DNA from: Alphaproteobacteria bacterium
Lineage (GTDB): Bacteria > Pseudomonadota > Alphaproteobacteria > Rickettsiales > SXRF01
Direction of reading: 5' to 3'
DNA length: 17,935 nt
Assembly: GCA_020050695.1 (NCBI GenBank)
Contig: JAGVKI010000111.1
Coordinates: 1 to 17,935, forward strand
The notes beneath the pieces were generated by a model. That model saw only the letters and a list, made by a program, of their open reading frames with translations. It did no database searches and had not been told where the DNA came from. Shown piece by piece: positions 1 to 7,629 of the stretch. Positions within the stretch are counted from its first letter, which is position 1, and every line of letters starts with the position of its first letter. The translations under genes were made by a program, and so were the position numbers.

Positions 1-760
1 CACTCCGGTACTGCTACGCATCACGGACGAGGAAACAGACGTCTATAGCGACGGCTTCACACTTATAAAGCATATCAAGAAAGTGCCAGGGCTGGGTACG
101 GGATTTCAGGCCCAGATCGTAAGGATGTACGGCACCAAGTATTTCACCGATGATGTATGCCTGATCTCTGACATTGATATGTTTCTTATCAACAAGGCCT
201 ATTTTGTCGAAAGCATCAGGGATTTCAGCGACGAATCACTCGTGATTTTCGGCGCAGACGCCTATGGTACGCATCGCTATCCCATGTGTTATAATGCCGC
301 AACAGGGCGAACCTTCAGCGCGATATTGGGGCTCGATAAACCGTTTGATGCCTATGCCTGGCAACTATGGAATCTTGGCCTCGCGTGGCACACGGATGAA
401 CTGTATTTCTCACAATGCGTGAAGAAGGCCAGCGAAAATATTGCAGTCCACAGATTAAAACGGGGCTGGGATTGGCAAGGCAAAGCATATCGCCGGATTG
501 ACAGAAAAAATTGGAAGTATGCCGAAAGACGCCTGGCCAGGGATTATTACATAGACGCGCATTTACCCAGGCCCTATGTCGAATATAAAGCAGAGATTGA
601 TCTGCTGAAATCCAGGATATGTGCAGCAGAAGCCACCGATCACCCATTTCGCCCTCCGCGTATGGCTTCATTCGTGAAACGCATATGGAAAAGATTGCTG
701 GCATTGACTCGCTTTCATGTTACCGCTAGGCTGCCTAAGAGCAGTAGAATGGATGTTTAG
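1..760 (+). CDS. GT-A fold glycosyltransferase, 5'-truncated
   Basis: The reading frame is open from base 2, so the start lies before the window; 252 residues are visible. It probably transfers a sugar from a nucleotide-sugar in the cytoplasm. The main evidence is an acidic Asp-Ile-Asp (DxD-type) motif at bases 170-178, after a hydrophobic strand (VCLISDIDMF), as in metal-binding GT-A enzymes. A later W-x-x-D-E motif (WHTDELYFSQ) resembles the acceptor or catalytic region of such folds. The C-terminal 60 residues are basic (KRIWKRLL) and may touch the membrane. It precedes a TPR-glycosyltransferase gene by about 95 bases, the same gene order that recurs at 2302-4496, which supports a role in glycan assembly. 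The sugar and acceptor cannot be inferred. The GTG at 83 is internal and not the true start. Confidence 0.7.
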   Translation, partial: TPVLLRITDEETDVYSDGFTLIKHIKKVPGLGTGFQAQIVRMYGTKYFTDDVCLISDIDMFLINKAYFVESIRDFSDESLVIFGADAYGTHRYPMCYNAATGRTFSAILGLDKPFDAYAWQLWNLGLAWHTDELYFSQCVKKASENIAVHRLKRGWDWQGKAYRRIDRKNWKYAERRLARDYYIDAHLPRPYVEYKAEIDLLKSRICAAEATDHPFRPPRMASFVKRIWKRLLALTRFHVTARLPKSSRMDV

Positions 761-855
761 CTGTGTGAAGGAAGGCGACATTCCCGTGACGCAGTTTTCT
801 CCACCCGTTGCACAATTCGTATATTTCCAGTCAATCATTATCACCACTGAAGCCC

Positions 856-2202
856 ATGGAACGATCAGCTGAATCCATTAATGAGGTTTTGAAAAAAGCG
901 CGCGACGCGATACGCAAAAACCCCAAAGACGAAAGCATGCACAACCTTATCGCGCCGGTGTATGAAAGCTATGGCCGCTATCAGGAAGCGCTGCCTCACC
1001 TCGCGTTTCTGGTATCCGTTGAACGCACACCAAGCGAAGGATTGCTGCACCGCTATGCCTATGCTTTGCAGCAAACCGGGGCTTTTACCAATGCGCAGCA
1101 GGTATTGGAAAAGGCGCTGCTGCAATACCCGCACTCCAAATCATTGAAAAACAGCCTAGCACTAACGTTCATCCTGCTATGCCAGCATGAAAAGGCCCGC
1201 CAGACTTATATGGGCCTGTATAACGATAACAACGATGACACCCACGCCCTGGCCATGGCAGGCGCCATGTCGCTGCTGATCAGCAATATGCAGACCGGGT
1301 TTAAGGAATATGCAAGCCGCCCGCTGGATCCGCAGGAAGCGAAAATTTTTGAACCTTTCGTGCAATGGGCTGGACAGCCCGTTACCGGAAAATCGATTGT
1401 CTGCTGGACGGAGCAGGGCATTGGCGATGCCATTATGTTTATCAGTTTAGTGCCCCATCTTGTGGCGCAAGGCGCACATGTTACCTTGGCAGTAAATCCG
1501 CGCCTTACACCACTGCTTGAGCGCTCGTTTGCTGGTGTTCGCGTGGTATCCAGCAGCGACGAAATAACCAATGGCCAGTTTGACTACCAAATATCACTGG
1601 GTGGGTTGATGGAGCATATCTTGCCCGTCTACCAGCCCTCAAATCATCCGCCTTACCTGAAAGCCGATAGCGATAAAAGCCAGATGCTGCGCGCGCGTTA
1701 TCTTGATATTGCCAAACAGCACGGACGCAGCCGTTTAATTGGCCTGGCATGGCATACCACCAATCCCCAGGTAGGATTTACGCGCAATATCTCGCTTATG
1801 GATCTGAAACCTGTTTTATCCCTGCCGGATATACAGTTTGTGTCCCTGCAATATGGTCAGCACGACAAGGACATCGCCGAGATCAACAAACAGTTTCCCA
1901 ACATTATCTGGAGCGATGAACAGGTCGATGCCTTCAATGATTTAGATGGGCTTGCGGCGCAGATGATGGCAATGGATGAGATCATCACCATCGCCAACGC
2001 AACCGCGCATCTGTCTGGTTCACTGGGGGTAGCTACAACACTGCTGGTCCCGGCATCTCCCGACTGGCGCTGGAAGCTTCATGACCCGTCAAACGTATGG
2101 TACCAAAGCGTGCATCTTGAGCGGCAGGAAATGCTTCTTAACTGGAAATCGGTGGTTAAACGTGTGCGTAACAACCTGATGGCAAAACAAGGCGTTAGCT
2201 AG
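856..2202 (+). CDS. TPR protein with C-terminal GT9/heptosyltransferase-like glycosyltransferase domain
   Basis: This 448-residue protein has helical TPR-like repeats over about residues 5-155 (for example YESYGRYQEALPHLAFL and ANGxxQQ-type pairs such as TGAFTNAQQVLEKAL). A GT-B domain follows from about residue 178. Its marks are the glycine-rich loop EQGIGD, the segment LIGLAWHTTN, and the tail TAHLSGSLGVATTLLVPASPDWRW, which together resemble the ADP-heptose:LPS heptosyltransferase fold found in many TPR-fused bacterial enzymes. I infer cytoplasmic sugar transfer to a surface glycan or protein. It is a paralogue in architecture of the gene at 3021. The start is uncertain. ATG 856 has no clear ribosome site; a TTG at 808 in the same frame would add 16 residues. 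A strong AGGAAGG at 768-774 serves neither, but fits a GTG at 786 in another frame. Confidence 0.78.
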   Translation: MERSAESINEVLKKARDAIRKNPKDESMHNLIAPVYESYGRYQEALPHLAFLVSVERTPSEGLLHRYAYALQQTGAFTNAQQVLEKALLQYPHSKSLKNSLALTFILLCQHEKARQTYMGLYNDNNDDTHALAMAGAMSLLISNMQTGFKEYASRPLDPQEAKIFEPFVQWAGQPVTGKSIVCWTEQGIGDAIMFISLVPHLVAQGAHVTLAVNPRLTPLLERSFAGVRVVSSSDEITNGQFDYQISLGGLMEHILPVYQPSNHPPYLKADSDKSQMLRARYLDIAKQHGRSRLIGLAWHTTNPQVGFTRNISLMDLKPVLSLPDIQFVSLQYGQHDKDIAEINKQFPNIIWSDEQVDAFNDLDGLAAQMMAMDEIITIANATAHLSGSLGVATTLLVPASPDWRWKLHDPSNVWYQSVHLERQEMLLNWKSVVKRVRNNLMAKQGVS

Positions 2203-2301
2203 CAGCAACGCCTGAACCCATTGTTATTTATAGCGCCCCATCTAAATAGCGTTGCCTATGGCATAGTAATTGCTTACTAACGTTAATGGGGAGTACGTAT
2301 T

Positions 2302-3024
2302 ATGCCTGACATAAAAGACCAATCATCTGCCATCCGCCTGTTTATAGGCTATGACCCGCGTGAAGACGAAGCGTACCACGTGCTGGCGCACAGCATTACC
2401 AGCCGTTCCTCCGTACCGGTACAAATTACCCCGCTCGCACTGGATCAGCTCTCCCCTATTTTGTGGCGCGAACGTAACCCGCTTCAGTCTACTGACTTTG
2501 CGTTTTCCCGTTTCCTGACCCCTTACCTTGCCGGCTTTGAAGGCTGGGCGATTTTTATGGACTGCGACATGCTGGTGCTGAGCGATATTGCCGAATTATG
2601 GAACCTGCGCGATGACCGCTACGCGGTGCAGGTGGTCAAGCATGACTATGTGCCTAAAACAGAGAAAAAATTCCTGGAGCAGCAGCAAACGACCTATGAG
2701 AAGAAGAACTGGTCGAGCGTGATGCTGATGAACTGCGCGCGCTGCACGGCCCTGCAACCTGAATATGTCAATACGGCGACCGGCCTGGAACTGCACCGTT
2801 TCCGCTGGCTGGAAAATGAATCGCTGATTGGCGACCTGCCGATTTCATGGAATTACCTGGTCGACGAATATGAGACCATTGACCCCAAGCTTATACATAA
2901 TTTGCATTACACCAATGGCGGCCCTTATTTTGAAGCCTACCAGAACTGCAGCTATGCCGATCTCTGGTTTGCCCAGCGCAATGCCCTAAATGCAGAATCC
3001 AATAAAAAAAGGATACCCCTATGA
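2302..3024 (+). CDS. GT8-like glycosyltransferase
   Basis: The product is 240 residues and complete. The N-terminal IRLFIGYDPREDEAYHVLAHSI is typical of GT-A enzymes related to family GT8. The metal and nucleotide-sugar motif Asp-Cys-Asp lies at residues 87-89 after a hydrophobic strand (WAIFMDCDMLVL). KNWSSVMLMNC at about 135-145 and the His-containing LHYTNGGPYF at about 201-210 match the C-terminal features of the family, where the histidine helps bind the metal. It is expected to be a cytoplasmic, retaining sugar transferase; donor and acceptor are unknown. The ATG has a GGGGAG ribosome site at 2288-2293. Its stop overlaps the next start (ATGA), which implies translational coupling with the TPR-glycosyltransferase behind it. 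Confidence 0.83.
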   Translation: MPDIKDQSSAIRLFIGYDPREDEAYHVLAHSITSRSSVPVQITPLALDQLSPILWRERNPLQSTDFAFSRFLTPYLAGFEGWAIFMDCDMLVLSDIAELWNLRDDRYAVQVVKHDYVPKTEKKFLEQQQTTYEKKNWSSVMLMNCARCTALQPEYVNTATGLELHRFRWLENESLIGDLPISWNYLVDEYETIDPKLIHNLHYTNGGPYFEAYQNCSYADLWFAQRNALNAESNKKRIPL

Positions 3025-4496
3025 AACCCGCTCAAAGCATGCAAGCCATGGGCGTAAATGATCCCGTCACCACGCAGCTATATGCATTGATTGAAGAGCA
3101 TAAAAAAGATTATTCGCGCCTTGATACATTGCAGCAGTTCATGGAACTGGGCATGGCGCACAAACGCTATGACATTCTGGAAGAGTACCTGGCCTCGTTT
3201 ATCAATATGGGCGCCAAAGTACCCGCCTTGTACCACCTCATCGCCACGGTGCAGGAAAGGCAGCCAAACCTGCCCAAAGCCATTGCCAGCATACGCAATT
3301 GCTTTGAGGCCAATGGCCCTAAAACCGAACAGATGTATGAAGCGGCTGGCCGTATCTTATGCCGCGGCGATTTAAATGACCTGGATCTTTGCCGCAAACT
3401 GCTTGAACAAGGTTTCAACGAAAATCAACGCAATGCGGAAATTGTTCTGTTGCTCGCCGAGGTCTACCAGATGCTTGGTCGGCATGCAGAACTCCTGCCG
3501 CTTTTCCAGCAGGCCGTACAGACCAACCCGTTTAACCACACGTTTCATTTCGTGCTCGGGCTTGTGACCATGATCACCTCGAACCTCACCAGCGGATTTG
3601 AGCCTTACAAGCACCGCTTCCTGCTGCCAAGCTTCAAAGAAAACACAGCCTTTACTCCTTGGCCCGAATGGCTGGGCGAGCCGCTGGCCGGGAAAAAGAT
3701 ATATATCCGCGCAGAGCAAGGCGTGGGCGATATTTTCATGTGGGCAGGACTGCTTGCATGGGTTCAGCAGCAAGGCGCCGATATTACGCTCAGCGTGCCT
3801 GCACGCATGATGCCGCTTTTTGTGCGCAGCTTCCCCTCCATCAAAATCGTAGATAAGCATTTAGTGTTGCCAACAGAAGAACTGCTGGCTGATTATGACT
3901 ATTATTCCCCGCTTGGAAATCTGATGCAGTATGTGCTGCCGCACTATAAACCGGCAGAGCATGGGCCTTTCCTGATTCCAGATAAAGACGCGGTGGCGAA
4001 AAAGCGCGCTGAATATCTTGCCCATAATCCCAAAGCCAAAAAAGTGATCGGCCTTTCCTGGCACAGCACGGCTGTAACGGGCTGGCGCAGGAATATTCCG
4101 CTCGAAGCCATGCAGCCACTGCTGCACGATCCTGAAGCGGTTTATATCTCCCTTCAGTACAACCAGCAGCTCGACGATGTAGATAATTTTAATACGCATA
4201 GCGATACGAAAATCATCACTGATTACTCGTTCATCCCCGTCGATGATATTGATATGTGGGCTACCCAGCATGCCGCCATGGACGAGGTATACAGCATCCA
4301 GAATTCCTCGGTGCATCTGGCAGGGGCGCTTGGCATTCCTACTACAATTTTCCTGCAGCCTTATGGCTCCTTCCACTGGGGCGCTGGTCGCAACCCTAAC
4401 CCATGGTATAAGAGCGTTACCATATGCCAGCAGAAGGTTGGCAAGAAGTGGGACGCCGTTATCAAAGAATACGCACGCAGCCTGAAGAAGAAATAA
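3021..4496 (+). CDS. TPR protein with C-terminal GT9/heptosyltransferase-like domain (second copy)
   Basis: This 491-residue protein repeats the design of the gene at 856. A helical repeat region covers about residues 15-185 (for example AEIVLLLAEVYQMLGRHAELLPLFQQAVQTNP, a clear TPR pair), followed by a GT-B domain from about residue 225. The domain shows AEQGVGD (231-237), VIGLSWHSTAVTGWRRNIPL, and near the end SSVHLAGALGIPTTIFLQPYGSFHWG, which are the counterparts of the heptosyltransferase loop, Rossmann strand and nucleotide-sugar site. Its ATG overlaps the upstream stop by four bases, and an AAAGGA ribosome site lies at 3008-3013. The two TPR-GT proteins differ widely in sequence, so they likely have different acceptors or sugars rather than being recent copies. 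The exact substrate is not readable. Confidence 0.8.
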   Translation: MKPAQSMQAMGVNDPVTTQLYALIEEHKKDYSRLDTLQQFMELGMAHKRYDILEEYLASFINMGAKVPALYHLIATVQERQPNLPKAIASIRNCFEANGPKTEQMYEAAGRILCRGDLNDLDLCRKLLEQGFNENQRNAEIVLLLAEVYQMLGRHAELLPLFQQAVQTNPFNHTFHFVLGLVTMITSNLTSGFEPYKHRFLLPSFKENTAFTPWPEWLGEPLAGKKIYIRAEQGVGDIFMWAGLLAWVQQQGADITLSVPARMMPLFVRSFPSIKIVDKHLVLPTEELLADYDYYSPLGNLMQYVLPHYKPAEHGPFLIPDKDAVAKKRAEYLAHNPKAKKVIGLSWHSTAVTGWRRNIPLEAMQPLLHDPEAVYISLQYNQQLDDVDNFNTHSDTKIITDYSFIPVDDIDMWATQHAAMDEVYSIQNSSVHLAGALGIPTTIFLQPYGSFHWGAGRNPNPWYKSVTICQQKVGKKWDAVIKEYARSLKKK

Positions 4497-4509
4497 GCGG
4501 GAGATATAC

Positions 4510-5154
4510 ATGCCTATCTATACACGTGAAAACCCAAGCCCACGTTATACGGAATTGCTCACCATGTACCGCACCATGCATGACCATGGCGACAGCAATT
4601 ATGGTATCGCCGCCGAGAACATGTTTTCAGGCATCAGCCTGCCGCCGCAGGCCATTCGCATTAAAGAAATGATCACACAGCTGGGCGCAGAAACCACGCT
4701 GGATTATGGCTGCGGCAAAGCCATGCTCTATAACGCAGCCCCCCTACAGCTGGGAGAAGAAACCTATCCCAGCATCCGGGATTTCTGGGGCGTGAAAGAA
4801 ACCATGCTGTTTGACCCGGGATACAAACCCTACTCCGCCTTCCCTACCAAAAAGGCGGATCTGGTAATATCGACCGACGTATTGGAACATTGCCCCGAGC
4901 AGGACGTCGTTTGGATACTCAAGGAAATATTCTCCTACGCCAATAAAGGCGTGTATCTCAACATCTCCAGCTACCCAGCGCGCAAGACCCTGCCTAATGG
5001 TGAAAATGCGCATTGCACTGTGCGCCCGCAGCACTGGTGGCAGGGCGCACTTAATTATGTAGGCGCGCTACACCCGGATCTGCGTTGGCAGTGCTGGCTG
5101 GATGTGGTCAAGGACGGCCAGAAAGAAGCGGTGCTGATCAAACAGACGCACTAG
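4510..5154 (+). CDS. Class I SAM-dependent methyltransferase
   Basis: This 214-residue protein is a methyltransferase of the Rossmann type. Motif I is LDYGCGK (64-70), an acidic strand end is seen near MLFDPGY (about 99-105), and the post-motif DLVISTDVLEHC (117-128) is the typical strand 4 region where D-V-L-E-H follows. The rest is less conserved and probably defines the acceptor. It starts 13 bases after the TPR-glycosyltransferase with a GGGAG site at 4500-4504, so it is almost certainly the last gene of the operon. In such a place it would be expected to methylate a sugar of the glycan made by the preceding enzymes; this is inference. An alternative is methylation of a small metabolite. 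Confidence 0.8.
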   Translation: MPIYTRENPSPRYTELLTMYRTMHDHGDSNYGIAAENMFSGISLPPQAIRIKEMITQLGAETTLDYGCGKAMLYNAAPLQLGEETYPSIRDFWGVKETMLFDPGYKPYSAFPTKKADLVISTDVLEHCPEQDVVWILKEIFSYANKGVYLNISSYPARKTLPNGENAHCTVRPQHWWQGALNYVGALHPDLRWQCWLDVVKDGQKEAVLIKQTH

Positions 5155-5217
5155 CCTAGGTACCTCATCGGCTATATACCAGCCTCAAACAATCAGATTT
5201 TTTCTGTTTTTTCATTG

Positions 5218-5236
5218 CGTTAATAGAAAATTAACG
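5218..5236. promoter_or_regulatory. CtrA-box-like dyad upstream of the lipid A deacylase gene
   Basis: A perfect inverted repeat, CGTTAAT and ATTAACG, is separated by five bases (AGAAA). It contains TTAA-N7-TTAAC at 5220-5235, the full consensus of the alphaproteobacterial cell-cycle regulator CtrA. It lies 85 bases before the deacylase ATG. TTAACG at 5231-5236 could act as a -35, followed 19 bases on by TGTAAT (5256-5261) as -10, though that spacing is long. The symmetry would also suit an unrelated dimeric repressor. Confidence 0.5.
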
Positions 5237-5320
5237 GCAACCCGTGAATATCAGCTGTAATTTTGATGCCGCCATGCTATCGGTATCAATGAAGCATTTA
5301 TTTATAAGAAAAGGATACTT

Positions 5321-5842
5321 ATGCGCCTTAAATCGTCTGCCTTTGGATTTTTAGCCCTCGCCGCTTCGGCATTGATGTCTGCGCCGGCTATGGCAGAAGA
5401 CTATCTGTCAATGAATCTCGGCGCATATAACGCGCTGCGTGATGGCAACAGCGATACACAGTTTGGCCTCGAATACCGCATGAGCGCGTTTCAATATAAC
5501 CTGCGTCCTATTTTCGGTGGTTTTGTGACCGATGAAGGTGCGCTCTATGGCTATGCCGGTGTGAACTGGGATATTGAACTGCTTCCAAAACAGCTGTTCC
5601 TGATTCCAAACTTTGCAGTAGGCGCATACCATCAGGGTGATGGCAAAGACCTCGGCGGCGCTATTGAATTCCGCTCCGGTGTTGAACTGGCATACCAGTT
5701 CCAGAACAACCACCAGCTGGGACTTGCAGTCAACCACCTGTCGAACGCAAGCCTCTATGACAGAAACCCTGGTGTAGAAACTGTTATGGTAACCTACTCG
5801 GTGCCACTTAACAGCTTTGGCGGCCTTATCGGCGGCCAATAA
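5321..5842 (+). CDS. pagL: Lipid A 3-O-deacylase, PagL family, outer membrane
   Basis: This 173-residue protein has a signal peptide (basic MRLKSS, hydrophobic core, cleavage likely after APAMA at residue 25) and then alternating beta-strands of a small outer-membrane barrel. The family removes the 3-O-linked acyl chain from lipid A, which alters surface charge and recognition by host or predator. The catalytic set is visible: His139 and Ser141 in NHLSNAS, Asn142 next to them, and Glu153 in NPGVETV. The H-x-S pair and the 14-residue gap to Glu match the spacing known for Pseudomonas PagL. The ribosome site AAGGAT (5311-5316) precedes the ATG. It is likely transcribed alone, since it has its own upstream dyad and downstream terminator, but it follows a glycosyltransferase operon, which fits a cell-surface theme. 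Confidence 0.85.
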   Translation: MRLKSSAFGFLALAASALMSAPAMAEDYLSMNLGAYNALRDGNSDTQFGLEYRMSAFQYNLRPIFGGFVTDEGALYGYAGVNWDIELLPKQLFLIPNFAVGAYHQGDGKDLGGAIEFRSGVELAYQFQNNHQLGLAVNHLSNASLYDRNPGVETVMVTYSVPLNSFGGLIGGQ

Positions 5843-5860
5843 GCCAGCCCAATACCCAAT

Positions 5861-5893
5861 AAAAAAGCCCGGTATTTCTACCGGGCTTTTTTT
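5861..5893. terminator. Bidirectional intrinsic terminator
   Basis: The hairpin GCCCGGTA (5867-5874), loop TTTC, TACCGGGC (5879-5886) is flanked by A6 on the left and T7 on the right. It can therefore end transcription of the deacylase on + and of malate synthase on -, whose stop is at 5911. Confidence 0.92.
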
Positions 5894-5910
5894 ATGTCTT
5901 CGCCGCTTCG

Positions 5911-7497
5911 TTATACCAGCTGGTCATAGCCGGGCAGCGTCAGGAACTCGGTAAAGTCACTGCGCGATACCAGATCGGTTACCATATCCGCCGCTTTGTC
6001 GTATGGTAGCTTCTTGCCTTCGGCTTTGACCTTGGCCAGTTCTTCCACCAGCAGGTCTTTATACAGTTCCAGCGTAATAGCACGGCCATCATCCAGCGAA
6101 CGCTCATGACGAATCCACTGCCAGATCTGCGAGCGTGAAATTTCTGCCGTTGCCGCATCTTCCATCAGGTTGAAAATAGGCACGCAGCCTGAACCTGCCA
6201 GCCATGATGCCAGATACTGGATAGATACGCTGATATTATTGCGCAGCCCTGCTTCGGTGATTGTGCCCTGCGGAACGGTCAGCAGATCCCTGGCGGTGAT
6301 CGACACGTCATCGCGCTGGCGGTCCACCTGGTTCGGGCCTTTCATCAGGCGGTCGAATACTTCCATGGCCACAGGCACCAGCGCCGGATGCGCCACCCAT
6401 GTGCCGTCATGGCCATCGCCAGCTTCACGCTCCTTATCGGCGCGCACCGCGTTGAATGCCTTGTCATTGGCCGCCGCATCATCCTTTACCGGAATAAATG
6501 CCGCCATACCGCCCATGGCAAAGGCACCGCGGCGATGGCAGGTCTTGATAAGCAGCTGCGAATAGCTGCGCAGGAAATGGCTCAGCATGGTTACCTGCGC
6601 GCGTTCTGGCAGCACGAAATCCTTACGCTTGCTGAATTTCTTGATGAAGCTGAAAATATAATCCCAGCGGCCGCAGTTCAGACCCACGCAGTAATCTTTC
6701 AGCGCACAGAGGATTTCATCCATCTCAAACGTGGCAAGAATGGTTTCAATCAGCACCGTTGCCTTAATCGTACCCTTAGGCAGGCCAATGCGCTGCTCCC
6801 CGTAAGCAAATACATCTGCCCATAGCTGCGCTTCTTCGCTGCTTTCAAGTTTAGGAATATAGAAATACGGGCCGGTGCCATTTTCCAGCAGCACTTTGGC
6901 ATTGAGGTAAAAATAGATGCCAAAATCGAACAGCGCGCCCGGTACGGGTTTGCCTTTATAAAGCGCGTGCTTTTCATCCAGATGCCAGCCGCGCGGACGC
7001 ACAATCAAAGTAGCAATGGTATCGTTCAGTTTATACTGCTTGCCTTCCGGGCTGGTGTAGCTGAGCGTGCGATTGGCATAGTCGCACATATTGACATGAC
7101 CATCCATCACCCCGTCCCAGGTCGGCGACAGTGAATCTTCAAAATCGGCCATGAATACCTTGGCGCCGGAGTTCAGCGCGTTGATCACCATCTTGCGTTC
7201 TACCGGGCCGGTAATTTCCACGCGGCGGTCCTGAAGCGGTTTAGGGATCGGCGCTACCTTCCAGTCGGATTCGCGAATGGACTGGGTGTCTATGCGAAAG
7301 TCCGGCAGCTCGCCGCCATCAATACGTTTCTGGCGCTCACGGCGCTGCTCAAGAAGGCTGTTGCGGCGGGCTGTGAAGCGTTCGGCCAGTTCGCCTACAA
7401 ATTCCAGTACCTCTGGCGTAAGTACCGCCTGCTGCTCATGCGTAAGTGCGCCTTTGATCGTTATGGTATCGCTGATGTTGCGTGCTGCCTCTGACAT
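5911..7497 (-). CDS. aceB: Malate synthase A (glyoxylate cycle)
   Basis: This 528-residue cytosolic enzyme condenses glyoxylate with acetyl-CoA to give malate and CoA, the second step of the glyoxylate bypass, allowing growth on acetate or fatty acids. The length is right for the A isoform, and it lacks the extra domain of the G isoform. Recognisable blocks include GAKVFMADFEDSLSPTW (111-127), LIVRPRGWHLDEKH (164-177), and the family signature at 267-282 (KDYCVGLNCGRWDYIF). The signature normally has His at the third position; here it is Tyr269. Upstream, AAGGAGG (complement of 7502-7508) sits only four bases from the ATG. No isocitrate lyase is in the window, so the partner gene is elsewhere. 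It shares the terminator at 5861-5893. Confidence 0.95.
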   Translation of the reverse strand: MSEAARNISDTITIKGALTHEQQAVLTPEVLEFVGELAERFTARRNSLLEQRRERQKRIDGGELPDFRIDTQSIRESDWKVAPIPKPLQDRRVEITGPVERKMVINALNSGAKVFMADFEDSLSPTWDGVMDGHVNMCDYANRTLSYTSPEGKQYKLNDTIATLIVRPRGWHLDEKHALYKGKPVPGALFDFGIYFYLNAKVLLENGTGPYFYIPKLESSEEAQLWADVFAYGEQRIGLPKGTIKATVLIETILATFEMDEILCALKDYCVGLNCGRWDYIFSFIKKFSKRKDFVLPERAQVTMLSHFLRSYSQLLIKTCHRRGAFAMGGMAAFIPVKDDAAANDKAFNAVRADKEREAGDGHDGTWVAHPALVPVAMEVFDRLMKGPNQVDRQRDDVSITARDLLTVPQGTITEAGLRNNISVSIQYLASWLAGSGCVPIFNLMEDAATAEISRSQIWQWIRHERSLDDGRAITLELYKDLLVEELAKVKAEGKKLPYDKAADMVTDLVSRSDFTEFLTLPGYDQLV

Positions 7498-7574
7498 AGG
7501 GCCTCCTTCAATGCTATGGGTATATGGGATAGTTAAGTCATAGCCTATAGCAGTCAGAATGCAAAGCTTTCATG

Positions 7575-7609
7575 AAAAAAGCCGCTGCTGGTTTCCCGGC
7601 AGCGGCTTT
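7575..7609 (-). terminator. Intrinsic terminator of the prepilin gene
   Basis: Read on the minus strand, GCCGCTGC pairs with GCAGCGGC (7581-7588 with 7599-7606) around a short inner stem and TTTC loop, followed by a T6 run (A6 at 7575-7580 on +). It lies 20 bases after the prepilin stop and separates that gene from aceB. Confidence 0.88.
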
Positions 7610-7629
7610 GATTCGCTAGAGCAGATCGC

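Noticed and set aside
808..855. TTG 808 as start of the first TPR-GT gene
   Set aside because: Not excluded, but it has no ribosome site and the 16 added residues show no repeat or domain character; ATG 856 is preferred.
3861..4511. 216-residue minus strand ORF opposite the second TPR-GT gene
   Set aside because: The plus strand frame has recognisable domains and operon coupling; the opposite frame shows no domain or ribosome site.
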